Origin: Gracilariopsis chorda
Lineage: Eukaryota; Rhodophyta; Florideophyceae; Gracilariales; Gracilariaceae
Direction: 5' to 3'
DNA: 64,000 nucleotides
Assembly (NCBI GenBank): GCA_003194525.1
Contig: NBIV01000027.1
Location: 1-64,000 of the forward strand
The notes beneath the pieces are model-generated. The model was not told the origin of the DNA. It saw nothing but the letters and a program-made list of their open reading frames with translations, and did not search any database. The position numbers and the translations under genes are program-made. Positions 32,500 to 42,699 of the stretch are shown piece after piece (positions within the stretch are counted from its first letter, which is position 1; every line of letters starts with the position of its first letter).

Positions 32500-33636
32500 A
32501 TGGCTGCGTATCAAGTCGACCCTGACGCGCTTTTTTCCGACGAAGACAGCCCCCCTCGCGAGACGCCTCCCAGAATCGCTCGACCCCAGCCAACTCAGTC
32601 GACACTTCGCCCTCTCACTCTACCTCCGCTCGGCAGATCATCTGTTTTTTCTAAAGCGCCATCGCTTTCGAATGGCCCTTTCTCCGGCCGAGGAAGGGGC
32701 AAGTACGAGTCCCGTCCGTATGAATCTGGGCCATATGGCTCTCGTCCTCATAATTCCCGTCCGTACGACGCTCACCGGCAGGATGGTCGTTCCTATAATT
32801 CTGCGTACTCTCGTGCAACAGAACAATCGCGACCCCCGCCACTGCGAGGTTTAAGTGCTTACCAACGTCCAAACACAAGTGAACGAAGTGATGTGCCCCA
32901 AAGGCCTATGGGGCGTGGTCGCGCAATGACACTTCCCGCGCACGTCACCAAAAATAAAAAAGCTGAATCTCCAAAGAAACCTGACTCATTGAGTGAAGCA
33001 GTCTCGATTCTTCCGGAACATACACGGGAGAAAGTACTGCGCGAAGAAGAGAAGCGACGGGCAGCCGCTGCGTCTGAAAGAAAGCGTCCGAGCCGGAGAC
33101 GCCGCCCAGAGGATCCTTCTGTCAAGAAAGCGGTATTGCAAAATGCGAAAAGATCTCGACAAGGCCAATCGATGGGCCTCGCGTCGTTGCTTGCTGCAGC
33201 TTCGAATAGTAATTCAATCATCAGGCTTGATCCCAACAGGAACAGAACGCATCGGGAACATCGCGCAACGAGCGAGCGAGCCTTCTATGAAGGTGTCACG
33301 ATGACAAAAGAGAGAAAGGAACGAGAGGAGCGTGAACGACTCGAGGCAGAGCGTAAACGCATTGACGAAGAACAGGCTGTGGACGAACATTTCCGACAGA
33401 TGCGAATTCAAGAAAGAAATGAGCGAAGGAGATTAGCTGATAAATGGCGCAGGCAGGAAACAGTGGCAGCAGGAATGCGCCATGTGTATCGGCTTGCTAA
33501 GATTGAGAGAAGTCTATTTTGTGACCCTAACGACAAAAACAAAGATTCTCTCTCATATCTTGGCCTAGCACTGCGCTCTATCGAAGAAGATGCGACAGTC
33601 ACTGAGCTGATGACCATCGAAGTGGAAGAGATTTAG
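32500..33636 (+). CDS. Arg/Ser-rich protein with basic coiled-coil region, unknown
   Basis: 378 aa from ATG 32500; an in-frame ATG at 32425 would add 25 residues. The N-terminus is acidic (DPDALFSDEDSPP), then Pro/Ser/Arg-rich with repeated YxSRPY/YGSRP-type units at about 65-100. A basic stretch (KRPSRRRRPEDPSVKK) lies near 205. A highly charged helix (KERKEREERERLEAERKR) covers about 265-330, before a compact acidic C-terminus. Composition suggests a nuclear RNA- or chromatin-associated protein, but I recognise no family and assign no function. Confidence 0.75.
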   Translation: MAAYQVDPDALFSDEDSPPRETPPRIARPQPTQSTLRPLTLPPLGRSSVFSKAPSLSNGPFSGRGRGKYESRPYESGPYGSRPHNSRPYDAHRQDGRSYNSAYSRATEQSRPPPLRGLSAYQRPNTSERSDVPQRPMGRGRAMTLPAHVTKNKKAESPKKPDSLSEAVSILPEHTREKVLREEEKRRAAAASERKRPSRRRRPEDPSVKKAVLQNAKRSRQGQSMGLASLLAAASNSNSIIRLDPNRNRTHREHRATSERAFYEGVTMTKERKEREERERLEAERKRIDEEQAVDEHFRQMRIQERNERRRLADKWRRQETVAAGMRHVYRLAKIERSLFCDPNDKNKDSLSYLGLALRSIEEDATVTELMTIEVEEI

Positions 33637-34810
33637 AATCATGAAACAAACCCACTCTGACTTTTTGCGTTGTTTCTTTTATGTGGTTATCAGCCCTACA
33701 TAACTTCAATGCGTTTCGTCTTACAACGCAAGAAGGTGTTGTGAAGTTTTGACCTATGACGAATATAGCTATGTGCATATGTCAGTGCGATCCTATGTTA
33801 AGGCTATCCCTTGGTCTTTGGTAAATAGCTATAATCCAATCCTTATGCGGCTCAAAGTATCTATGTATCTACGCCACAGGTTACATTACGCCGGAATCTG
33901 GAGAAAGTGTGTGTTAATGGCCGTTTATACGTCCCGAAATCGCCAATGGCAGAGACGAAAGAGTGGACTGCCTACTTTTGGTCACCAAAATCGTGGCATA
34001 TTCAATCCGCCTAGTCGTGGTGTGCCCTTGAGCTGGCGTCTGTAAGCGTCCTCTAGAGTTGGAGGAGGGAAAAGGGGAGAATAGCATGGAAAAGGCGAGA
34101 CGCGCCAAGAAGAAATGGATATGCAGTCGGGTATTCCCGCAGAAGTCCAACGCTGATCTACTGCTTTATGAGATAGTGGCTAGCCGCCTTGACGAAGGAA
34201 CGCTTCCTTGTAGAGTTAAGTGTTTCCCACGCTTCCGGAATCAGTAGCGTGCGCTCGCGACGAGCATCATCATACCATGGGTAGATGAACGTCTTCGCAC
34301 TACATTTCAGTTGATATATCACCGTTAGATGCCTGAGTATGAATGCTCCAAAGAATTAACCGAATCATAAATGTGTCGCTGCTCATACGCTTTTACAAAG
34401 GTAGTTGTTATGCTTTCTTTTGTTAGTTTTGCTCTATGTAGGAGGGCTAGCGGCTGCTGGTAACCCTTACAACCGAACGTCAAACAATAGATCATTAACA
34501 TATCTTGTCGTGTGATGAGTCAATGGCACAAATACACTGTCTTGGGGTCTGACTCCCCGACCACTCCCTACTTTAAAGAACTGCTTTGAGGTGAAAAGTT
34601 AGGATGAGAAGCATTGGCGAAGAGGCCACTGCACTTACTCTTGTAGATCGTCTTTTTCACTGATTCTCAGTTTGCGAATTGCTTAAAATACGTAACGTAA
34701 ACTTGTAGCCACACACTCACATGTACTCTCAAGCTATGAGTCCATCATTATTACGTGCATTTTAAACACCTATGGAAGAATAGCTTGAAGCTGGTAAACC
34801 TAGGCTAGAA
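33637..34810. other. Intergenic
   Basis: 3' flanks of two convergent genes. No supported gene; contains TAACCCTTACA at 34461-34471. Confidence 0.5.
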
Positions 34811-35812
34811 TCACAGAACCTTGGCATCAGTCCGAAGCTTCTCGATCAACTCGTTTACATTGTTAACCATAATGCCAGGGGGGCGTTTCGGAGGTTCGGC
34901 TACTGACAATGTTTCTAGTTTTGGTTCAATGTCGATTCCCAGTGAGCTTACATCAATTGTCTCCACTTTTTTCTTCTTGGCCTTCATAGTGTTGGACAAA
35001 GATGTGAACCTGGGCTTGTTCAAACGGAGATCACAAGTTATTACTGCGGGTAAGCTCAATTCCACTGTTTCTAAACCCCCGTCAACTTCCCGAGTTACAT
35101 TGACGACATCTGCAGATGCATTTTCTATTTCAACTTGGCTTGCAAAGGTTCCCTAAGAATGGATCAGAAGAAGAAAAGACGGGTTAGATACTGTCTGGTC
35201 ACGTTCTGGCCAGGGTATTACACTTTGCTGCAGTCAGCACTCGGAGAATCCGAATCCGTTTCGAATCAGGGGTTGGCACGAGGGTTAAGTTCGGCACTGT
35301 CATAAGACCGTCGTGATGGATGTAGTATCATCAACCTGCAAAACAACGAGAAATAACTATTCTTGAGTCGAACGTACCTGTGACCATCCTAACATTCCAG
35401 CGAGCATTTGCCCGGTTTGATTGTTATCGCCATCGATACTCTGCTTCCCGAGAATGACAATGTCCGGTCTTTGGTCGCCCACTACGTATTTGAAAATGGA
35501 TGCAATTGCAAGAGGTTGAAGCTCTTGGTGCTTTTCTGGAACAGAAACATGAATGGCTTTGTCTACGCCCATCGCAAGGGCTACGCGAAGAGTATCGACA
35601 GACTTCTTAGGTCCAACGGATACAGCGATTACCTCTGCTGCTTTTCCTGCTTCTTTCAGTCGAAGTGCCTCTTCAACTGCAATTTCGCAGAAGGGGTTCA
35701 TGGACATTTTGACACTTGCTGTATCCACGCCAGAACCATCCGGTTTAACGCGGACTTTCACGGCATAGTCTACGACTCGCTTGACCCCCACTAGGATCCT
35801 TCGACCTGACAT
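34811..35812 (-). CDS. ETFB: Electron transfer flavoprotein beta subunit (two exons)
   Basis: Exon 1 is 35812-35378 and exon 2 is 35152-34811; the 225-nt intron begins GTACGT and ends TTCTTAG. The spliced product is 258 aa, the usual ETF-beta length. The join reads LGWSQ-GTFASQVEIE, as in the family. Other landmarks are the start ILVGVKRVVDYAVKVRV, the nucleotide-binding region ILGKQSIDGDNNQTGQ, and the beta-ETF signature around VDGGLETVELSLPAVIT through NKPRF and KAKKK. In mitochondria it pairs with ETF-alpha to carry electrons from acyl-CoA and amino-acid dehydrogenases to ETF-ubiquinone oxidoreductase. No long N-terminal presequence, as is common for this subunit. Confidence 0.96.
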
Positions 35813-36423
35813 AACTCTATAACAGAATAGTGGAGCACAACTGGTCTTTGACTCGAAACGAAAATGACGGCCTCTTGATCTTTTCGTGCATGTATATCTC
35901 GATTAGCCCGATGCGCATCAGAACTCTAACCGCTTTCCGTCATTGGAGAGAGCACGATAAACCTGACAGCGAAAAAACTTGGCAGGTGTCCTAGGATCGG
36001 GGAAGTCGTGAACACCGACGTCGGTCAGCTTCATCGGCGCTGAGAGTAGCTTTCGCACCTTGTAGGACGTCGGCGGTGATATCATATCACAACTTGAGAA
36101 AACGTTAAACCGTAAAAGCCTTGGCTGTACACGTTTAACGGAGAACTGGACGTTTATCCACTTGCGTGACGCCAAGTGGCTTGAAAACAGTGAACAATCA
36201 GGTCGTTGAGCACAAGCTGCCGGCTGCTGAGTCAGCAGCCGGCAGCTTGTGCTCAGCAGTACTGACGCTCTGGACCATTGTTGTGGGATACGATTGCTAA
36301 CTCTTTTACCGCCGAGGAAAGCTAAACAATAGAAGTCACTGAGCGCGAACGGAAACGTCCCAACCGGGCTTCATTGACTTTAGAACCGTTGAATTTATCT
36401 CTGATTTCCTCTTTTGCAAGGAA
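35813..36423. other. Divergent intergenic region between ETFB and FKBP genes
   Basis: Holds the large palindrome at 36207-36255; otherwise no supported gene. A short open frame at 35918-36175 starts with TTG and shows no family signal. Confidence 0.5.
36207..36255. repeat. 49-bp near-perfect palindrome
   Basis: Two perfectly complementary 24-base arms (36207-36230 and 36232-36255) flank a single central G at 36231. Each arm contains GCACAAGCTGCCGGCTGCTG or its complement. It lies between two divergent gene starts and could extrude as a cruciform or be a dyad binding site. Not a transcription terminator for either neighbour by position. Confidence 0.9.
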
Positions 36424-37043
36424 ATGACGTCGAAGAACTTCTTTTTTGTCCCGCAAAACCCATTTACACGACCAGTAGGGCGCTCCAGCTCGGTCACTAA
36501 AATGACCGATGGAAAAACTCCAAAGAGCCCTCCATCGCTTCAGAGAAGAGCTGTTCTTCGTGCTTTAGCTCTCATGGCGTTCCAGGCATCCACAGCCCAA
36601 GCAGCCGTTCGCGTAGCAGACCCAACTGCTGGTGACAGGATCACGACTACGGAAAGCGGTCTTCAATACTACGACTTTATTCGGCCTGATGTCGATAAGC
36701 CACCTGTACAGACAAATTCGACTGTGACTGTTCACTACACTCTTGGAACTACGGAGCACGTAACGGATGGCGCATAGATAGTACCTACGAACGCGAGCCT
36801 TTCACTTTTCATATGGGGCGCGGTGACGTGATTCCTGGTATGGAGGAAGGAGTATTGGGGATGAGAGTAGGAGGGAAGCGACGCTTGCTCATTCCGAACA
36901 GCATCGGTTACCATAACGTTAATGACCGCCCTCTACCTGTCGGTTTTGCAGAATTTCAAAGGTTCAAGAACATCTACCTCAATCCCGATCGCGTTTACAA
37001 ACCGGACGTCGTGATGGACATCACTGTCCTTAAAATTCGTTAG
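36424..37043 (+). CDS. FKBP-type peptidyl-prolyl isomerase, thylakoid-lumen type, with one-base frameshift
   Basis: The upstream frame (36424-36777) has a plastid transit peptide (early FFF), then a twin-arginine lumen signal (QRRAVLRALALMAFQASTAQA, cleavage after AQA), then the FKBP start (ESGLQYYDF, VTVHYTL). The downstream frame supplies DSTYEREPFTFHMG, GDVIPGMEEGVLGMRVGGKRRLL and IPNSIGY through 37043. Adding one base near 36766-36771 (in GATGGCGCATAG) joins them as TDGRIDSTYER, giving about 206 aa. Lumenal FKBPs fold or assemble photosynthetic proteins. Proline-isomerase activity is weak in many lumenal members. As sequenced the gene is broken; error or true mutation are both possible. 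Confidence 0.85.
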
Positions 37044-37270
37044 TTTGTACAACCCGCGCAATGTTTTCATTCTTTCTTTGTCGATTACAATAGCTTATTG
37101 TACAGCAGTTTCGGTTTAGGAGTAGTGAGATCCAAACCGCACTCTGAGGTTGTGAATATACAGGTACAATTCATGCGGAAGCCGCCAAGCGAAAACTGGA
37201 ACAGACTTCTTTGCGGAGAACATTGTTTTCCGCACTGCTTGTTAGCACCTTGGAAACTGGAAATACTCGT

Positions 37271-38410
37271 TCAAAGGCCGAGTTCCATTTTTGCTCTGAA
37301 GATGAACATAGTTCTGTTCTTCAGCTGAGGAAGTGGCCACGTCAGCGCACCGAACGGAGTCTGAGCAAGACCTTTCTTGGGGCCCACAGTGATAAGGAAC
37401 ACAGGCGGACCTTCGGCTTTTGTGGCCAAGCCAGTCAAAAAGTCCGGGCTCATGTTCTGTCTCAAAGCACGCAAAGTCTTGATGATGTTCTTGGCGACAG
37501 CGGTCTTGCTTCCCATAGCATTGACTCCCGTCTTTTGTAGCGCATCACAGCAATCGCCCACGGCAAATATCCGACCCTCTGTACCGGGAACGCGGAAGTG
37601 GTCATCCACCTTGACCCAACCCCTGTCGTCGAGCGAATGGGAAAGGCCAACTTTCATGAAATCATTAATCGGGTACACACCTGTAGTCTTGATAACCAGA
37701 TCTGCCTCGATTGGCTGATCAGATGATTCCAGAAACCATTTGCCGTCTTTTTCAATGGCCTTCTCCTGCAAGTGAACTTTGACGCCCATATCTTTTACCA
37801 TGTTCAAAACCTTTGTAGCGCCTTTTGCTCTCAGTTCTGGCACGAGATGGTTTCCGGAGTGGACGAGTGTAACAGAGGGCTTCGGACCGTTTTGCATGGC
37901 ACTGAACCCTGCGATATCGGCGGCAAGCTCTGTACCAATGGCACCGCCACCAATGATGAGGATCGAGCTTGCTGCAAACATGTTTTTTCCTGTCGCAGCG
38001 AGGGCGTCTCGTCTGGACTCTAGAGCCTGCTCCTCGCTGTCCGATGTCGATGCCGAAACGTAAGCGTTAAGGATGTCCAACGATTTTCTTGCGCCGGTGG
38101 CAAGAAGGCAGACGTCGAACGAGAGCTTCTGGCCATTATCAAGAGTGACCTCGGATTTTGTAAGACTAGTAACTTTGGCACGGATATGAGTCACCTTGGG
38201 GTGCTTAGCGAGAAAGTTGGACATTGGCATCGTGCAAGTCTCGGATACACGACAGTCAAAGAATGCCCGCAGGGTAGCCCACGGTACTTCGATGTACGCT
38301 TTGGGCTCAACGACAGTGATGGTGAGGGTGTCATCCTTTGCCGCGCTCCTGTGAATGGTGTGTGCAGCAGCGAGACCTGCTAGACCGCCGCCGATGATGA
38401 GCAGGTGCAT
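37271..38410 (-). CDS. FAD-dependent NAD(P)H oxidoreductase, AIFM2/FSP1-like
   Basis: 379 aa, single exon, close to the length of human FSP1 (AIFM2). The N-terminal FAD Rossmann motif is IIGGGLAGLAAA (residues 4-15). The NAD(P) motif is ILIIGGGAIGTELAADIAG (about 150-168). The second FAD-contact motif is RIFAVGDCCD (about 285-295). LLATGAR near 105 is the usual linker motif. FSP1-like enzymes reduce quinones with NAD(P)H at membranes; plant and fungal relatives include type II NADH-dehydrogenase-like proteins. No targeting peptide is evident. Divergent from the SNF2 gene, sharing a 312-bp upstream region with a dyad. Confidence 0.88.
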   Translation of the reverse strand: MHLLIIGGGLAGLAAAHTIHRSAAKDDTLTITVVEPKAYIEVPWATLRAFFDCRVSETCTMPMSNFLAKHPKVTHIRAKVTSLTKSEVTLDNGQKLSFDVCLLATGARKSLDILNAYVSASTSDSEEQALESRRDALAATGKNMFAASSILIIGGGAIGTELAADIAGFSAMQNGPKPSVTLVHSGNHLVPELRAKGATKVLNMVKDMGVKVHLQEKAIEKDGKWFLESSDQPIEADLVIKTTGVYPINDFMKVGLSHSLDDRGWVKVDDHFRVPGTEGRIFAVGDCCDALQKTGVNAMGSKTAVAKNIIKTLRALRQNMSPDFLTGLATKAEGPPVFLITVGPKKGLAQTPFGALTWPLPQLKNRTMFIFRAKMELGL

Positions 38411-38452
38411 TATGGACGAATAAGTTGGTGCTGCGGGAAGGATGGAAGATGG

Positions 38453-38489
38453 GGCTGTACCAGCGGTTGGACCAACGGTTGGTACAGCC
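38453..38489. promoter_or_regulatory. Inverted repeat with CCAACGG core between divergent genes
   Basis: Ten-base arms GGCTGTACCA (38453-38462) and TGGTACAGCC (38480-38489) enclose GTTGGACCAAC and a CCAACGG core. It is 43 bp from the AIFM2-like start and about 235 bp from the SNF2 start, so it is placed to act on either promoter. Confidence 0.45.
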
Positions 38490-38722
38490 TCCAGAGTCTG
38501 AAGTCCGGGCGCTTATGAAGGCACCGACGAGCTTGAGACGGAGTAGAATGGCGGATACATCTAAGGTGATGCCATTGGTTGTGCCCTGTGATTCGCAATG
38601 CCCTACATAGAATCCATACAGTATGTATGATTCGTTACGTAACGCTATCCGTAGCGTGCATTTGGTGCACTGCAACTCGCCATCTGCGTGTCATCTGCCC
38701 CAGCATCGCCACCGTCACCGCG

Positions 38723-41700
38723 ATGGATGATGAGCAAAAGCGGGACGTCTTCCGCTCTCTGTTCGCCACTCGAGCCCCAAGCGTCGCTTCAGCTTCGGCC
38801 TCAGCCTCGCTCACGTCTACGGACCAATCCGAGCCACCGACCCCTCCGCCCGAACCGCTTCCCCGGACCACGCGTCCGTCTCCCGCGCGAAGCTACGCCT
38901 CCTCCGACGCTGAAACCGTTGAACCCGAACCCGAACACCTTCGTCTCACTGAAAATGTACAATTGCCCCGGCCCAATTCTGCCTCCGTTAGCCTCGTCAC
39001 CGCCCCTGTGCAAAGTCGCCCTTCCACAGCCAATCCACCCCCTTCCGAACACTCTATCTCCTCGAGCGCAGAAACTGTGCCCCCACCCTCACCCGGTGCT
39101 TTGGAACGCCTCTGTGCACGTACCGCTACCGATGCATCGACCCCTGCCCCGCGTGTCGCCGCCGTGGAAGAGCGTGGAATAGACGGGTGGGAGGCTGACC
39201 AAGCTTCTGCGCTTGCCCATGAAAATGCCTATCCACGACGCCTTGGTCACGGTTATCCAAAACTCACCTCCGCCAAGTTTGACTCAGAAGTGCAGGATGA
39301 TCTGCAGCTTTCGAATCGTACAACACCACCAGCTTCATTTGGCATTCTACCCGCTACATTACTCCGATATCTTAGTCCGTTCCAGCAGGATGGCATAATG
39401 TTTTTGTATCGCTTGTATGAGAGGGGTCGAGGAGGCTTGTTGGCTGATGCCATGGGGCTAGGAAAGACTGTTCAGACTGTGTGTTTCTTGGGTGCCGCTT
39501 TCGCTGTATGGGATCGGGATCAGCGCGTACAGAACCTCGCTGAACAGGCTCCCAGGGTCCTTGTGGTCGCTCCGGTCTCGGTTAAGGAAAACTGGAGAAG
39601 AGAATTTGAAACCTGGACTCCCTTTAAAGTTGACATATACGACAAGAACAGACAACCTGAGATTTCCCGCGCACTTCAAAATCAAGAGCTTGATATACTG
39701 ATCTCCGGCGACAACCCAATAGCTTCATATGGTAGCACATTTTTCTCAAATCCATCGAAAGATCCCTCTGGATGGAAGTGGGACATCGTCATTGTGGATG
39801 AGATACATATCGCTAAGAATTGCAATACCAAGATCTACAAGTCTCTTTCGAGTTTACCCAGGAGAGTTATGTTTGGTCTTACAGGCACTGCTGTGCAGAA
39901 CCGTCTCAAGGAACTTTGGAATGTAATGAGTCTAGTAGTGCCGCCATCGCTTTGGCCGTCTTACCCTTCCTTTCGAGGACATTTTATCGATATCATCAAC
40001 CGCGGAACAAAGAAAGATGCATCAGATTACATGCGTGGTAAAGCGAATGAACGGATTGCCTCCCTACGAAACCTTCTCGCAAAGCACATGGTACGACGTC
40101 CCAAGTCCATTATCAAAAACGAACTACCTGGAAAGACAGATTATTGTGTTTTCATGCGAATGAAACGTAATGGGCTGCAGGCATACATGTACGAAAAGTT
40201 TCAAAACAGTTACGATGTTAAGCTTTTGCGTGACGCTCACCTTCCCTGCGACTGTGGCAGCGAGTATCAGTCACGAGAATGTTGTCACCGGTTCCCAGCT
40301 ACAGAAGAATACAAAGAGAACGCACCTATCTGGAAGATGCACCACAAGAACCTTCGTCCGTGCGAAAGGTGTCCGAACTGCCTCTGTTTCTATCTACAGC
40401 ACATTTCTCGCGCGATTGCCACACATGCTTTTCTGCTACTGCCGGAAGAGGACGAATCGGATCCCGAGAAAAAGAAGGCTCGACACAAGCTGTTTAATTA
40501 CTATGTAGGCATTCATGCAGAAGCAGTGAAGAAACCATTGACAACGTTGGAGCGAGAAGCCGATGTGTCATGCAAGCTCAGTGTGGCACTGAAATTGCTG
40601 AAGTCCTATGAGCAGAAGGGACACAAAACAATAATCTTTTACGAAAGTATTCGCCTTGGAGACATCTTGCAGAGATGGGCTACGAACAATGGACTCGTCT
40701 TCGAAGTTATTGATGGAAGCGTAACGAATGGTCGACGGCAAATTGCCGTTGATCGTTTCAATGCAAACCCTTTGTGTTCAATCTTCTTCATCTCCAAGAA
40801 ATCTGGTGGCACCGGTCTGAACATAAGTGGGGCAGATCGTGTTCTTATTTTTGAGCCTTGTTGGAACCCAACACTCGATTTGCAAGCTGGAGATAGAGCA
40901 CATCGACTTGGTCAGAGACGATGTGTGGATATTGTGCGTCTAGTTGTGGAGAACACAATAGAGCATTATGTGTGGAACACGGCGATATCTAAATCACAAG
41001 TTAGCAGTGCAATTCTGGACAATACAAAAGAAGACTGGCTCGTTCGTGAAAACGAAATAGGAAGTATGCAGGCTATGCTTCAAATGGGCGAGAAGGAGCA
41101 GTTCATGAGTGGCGATACTGGGCCTGATGACTTCAGGGTTGAGAAAGCAGAGCAGGTCTCCACCCGAAGTGTAGGTAACGGCGATTCTTCTAACTTAATA
41201 GCAGTTCCTCGAACTTCCAGCGACGAACAAGCCAAAACAGAGGACGACGAGAGTCGGGAAGTGGATGTTCTCGGAGAATCGATCGTATGTGCGCTTGATG
41301 TTGACTTAGGTGAAGATAGGATGTCCCCTAATCCGAATCGATGTGCTAGGAGTAACAGCGAGGGATCTGAAGCGGACGTCGAGAAAAGCTTTATTGCTTC
41401 AGAGTCTCAGTTTGAAACTGATGTTGTTCTTCAAGAAGGTGGAGCAAGCAGCAAGTTTGTTGTCACCTCAACACATGGTAAGAAGCGCAGCAGACAAGTT
41501 ATGGGCCTGACTGGAGCTGAAGACTCCGGTATCAATCCGGAAGGCCCAGTTGGGATTAATTTTGATGATGCTAAGTTTCGGGGAATGTCGAAACCCACTA
41601 GCGATGAGGAAATCAGTGGTGAAGACGGTGACATTGTGGTTCGAAAGAAGAGGAGACGCAAATCTCCGCGGCAACAGAACCCGCGTGATACTCACAATGC

Positions 41701-41878
41701 GAGTCGAGGAGTTAGAATTGCTGAAGTATCTGCTAGAGGGAATGCTACGAAGCAAGCTCGGAAGAAAGTTGTCGTAGACAAGAAAGGAGCAGCACCGGCT
41801 ACGAAAGGTTTAGGATCCAATCCCACGGCAAAATCTGTGTTTAAAGCTCGGGCGAGGGTTCGTCGTCCGCAGGACTAA
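38723..41878 (+). CDS. SNF2-family DNA-dependent ATPase, ERCC6L2-like
   Basis: 1,051 aa from ATG 38723; the frame is open upstream to 38579. The N-terminal Ser/Pro-rich region (1 to ~190) precedes the ATPase: motif I ADAMGLGKTVQT, motif Ia VLVVAPVSVKENW, motif II VDEIH (DEIH, not DEAH), motif III GLTGTAVQN. A Cys-rich insert follows (CDCGS, ECCHRF, CERCPNCLC; about residues 508-560), likely zinc-binding. The helicase C-terminal part has IIFYESIRLGD, SGGTGLNISGADRVLIFEP and AGDRAHRLGQ. The tail is acidic then strongly basic (VRKKRRRKSPRQQ). The insert and layout resemble ERCC6L2 (DNA repair, transcription-coupled contexts). RAD26/CSB-like is the alternative. Confidence 0.85.
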   Translation: MDDEQKRDVFRSLFATRAPSVASASASASLTSTDQSEPPTPPPEPLPRTTRPSPARSYASSDAETVEPEPEHLRLTENVQLPRPNSASVSLVTAPVQSRPSTANPPPSEHSISSSAETVPPPSPGALERLCARTATDASTPAPRVAAVEERGIDGWEADQASALAHENAYPRRLGHGYPKLTSAKFDSEVQDDLQLSNRTTPPASFGILPATLLRYLSPFQQDGIMFLYRLYERGRGGLLADAMGLGKTVQTVCFLGAAFAVWDRDQRVQNLAEQAPRVLVVAPVSVKENWRREFETWTPFKVDIYDKNRQPEISRALQNQELDILISGDNPIASYGSTFFSNPSKDPSGWKWDIVIVDEIHIAKNCNTKIYKSLSSLPRRVMFGLTGTAVQNRLKELWNVMSLVVPPSLWPSYPSFRGHFIDIINRGTKKDASDYMRGKANERIASLRNLLAKHMVRRPKSIIKNELPGKTDYCVFMRMKRNGLQAYMYEKFQNSYDVKLLRDAHLPCDCGSEYQSRECCHRFPATEEYKENAPIWKMHHKNLRPCERCPNCLCFYLQHISRAIATHAFLLLPEEDESDPEKKKARHKLFNYYVGIHAEAVKKPLTTLEREADVSCKLSVALKLLKSYEQKGHKTIIFYESIRLGDILQRWATNNGLVFEVIDGSVTNGRRQIAVDRFNANPLCSIFFISKKSGGTGLNISGADRVLIFEPCWNPTLDLQAGDRAHRLGQRRCVDIVRLVVENTIEHYVWNTAISKSQVSSAILDNTKEDWLVRENEIGSMQAMLQMGEKEQFMSGDTGPDDFRVEKAEQVSTRSVGNGDSSNLIAVPRTSSDEQAKTEDDESREVDVLGESIVCALDVDLGEDRMSPNPNRCARSNSEGSEADVEKSFIASESQFETDVVLQEGGASSKFVVTSTHGKKRSRQVMGLTGAEDSGINPEGPVGINFDDAKFRGMSKPTSDEEISGEDGDIVVRKKRRRKSPRQQNPRDTHNASRGVRIAEVSARGNATKQARKKVVVDKKGAAPATKGLGSNPTAKSVFKARARVRRPQD

Positions 41879-42699
41879 GCTTATAGGTGCACGGACGTTT
41901 TCTGTACTGGTTGGAGGATATTCAGGAATAAGTTCTCGTGAATGTTGAACCAGTTCCTAGTGCATTTCTTTGTCAGATGCCATACGTGTTGCGAAACCTG
42001 ACTTCATCTCCTTCACGCCTTATGCGCAGAGACTGTTCTTTAAGATTCCACGGAAACTCATCATTATCCATAGTGCCCCTTTCACCAGGTTAAGAAGACT
42101 ATTCGTTCGCTATTGCAATATGGCCCCTAATATTCATCGTATGTTTCTTTATTTGATTTCGTCCGACAAGACTGCGAGTTGGACATTGCCACCGAGAGGG
42201 CAACTGTCAGGCTAGAGCGCGATGGGTTGCCGAAGGGAAGATGCTATGGACATGAACATGGGATGTCGAAGTATGCACCTCCCGTACTTATTTATGTTCA
42301 AGCATTCGCATCGCACCATCATATCAACTTGATTTCTGTCCATTTGGGAGGCTTGGTATGGATAGACTCACTCTGTCTGATCATCAGGTTCTTCATTTTG
42401 ACTCACTCTTGTACTAACTCTTAAACTTACCGTCGACATGGCACTTTCGCCTTGCGACGTATTAACAACACTGCAGATGCCCATGGCTCTGCTTCTACTG
42501 CTCAAGCAAGCACTAATCCATGAACGACATACCTCTTGTGCAGTTCTGCTGTCTCTAGGTGTTGTCTGTCTCTATGCCTGGGTCTTGGGTGTTCATCTCC
42601 CATGCAGTCCCAATTACATGTCCATTTCGCTTCCCTTACTCGGCGAGAGGGAAAACGAGCACACCTCGTGAACGCGGATCAGCTTGTACCCGGCTGGTC
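41879..42699. other. Intergenic
   Basis: Between the convergent SNF2 and parvulin-rhodanese genes. Short ORFs only; nothing recognised. Confidence 0.5.

Noticed and set aside
35918-36175. 85-codon minus-strand ORF between ETFB and FKBP
   Set aside because: Starts with TTG, has no family signal and lies in a divergent promoter region.
36748-36777. Mini-intron in the FKBP gene (GTAACG...CATAG)
   Set aside because: 18 nt is too short for splicing and it would delete conserved TDG residues; a missing base fits better.
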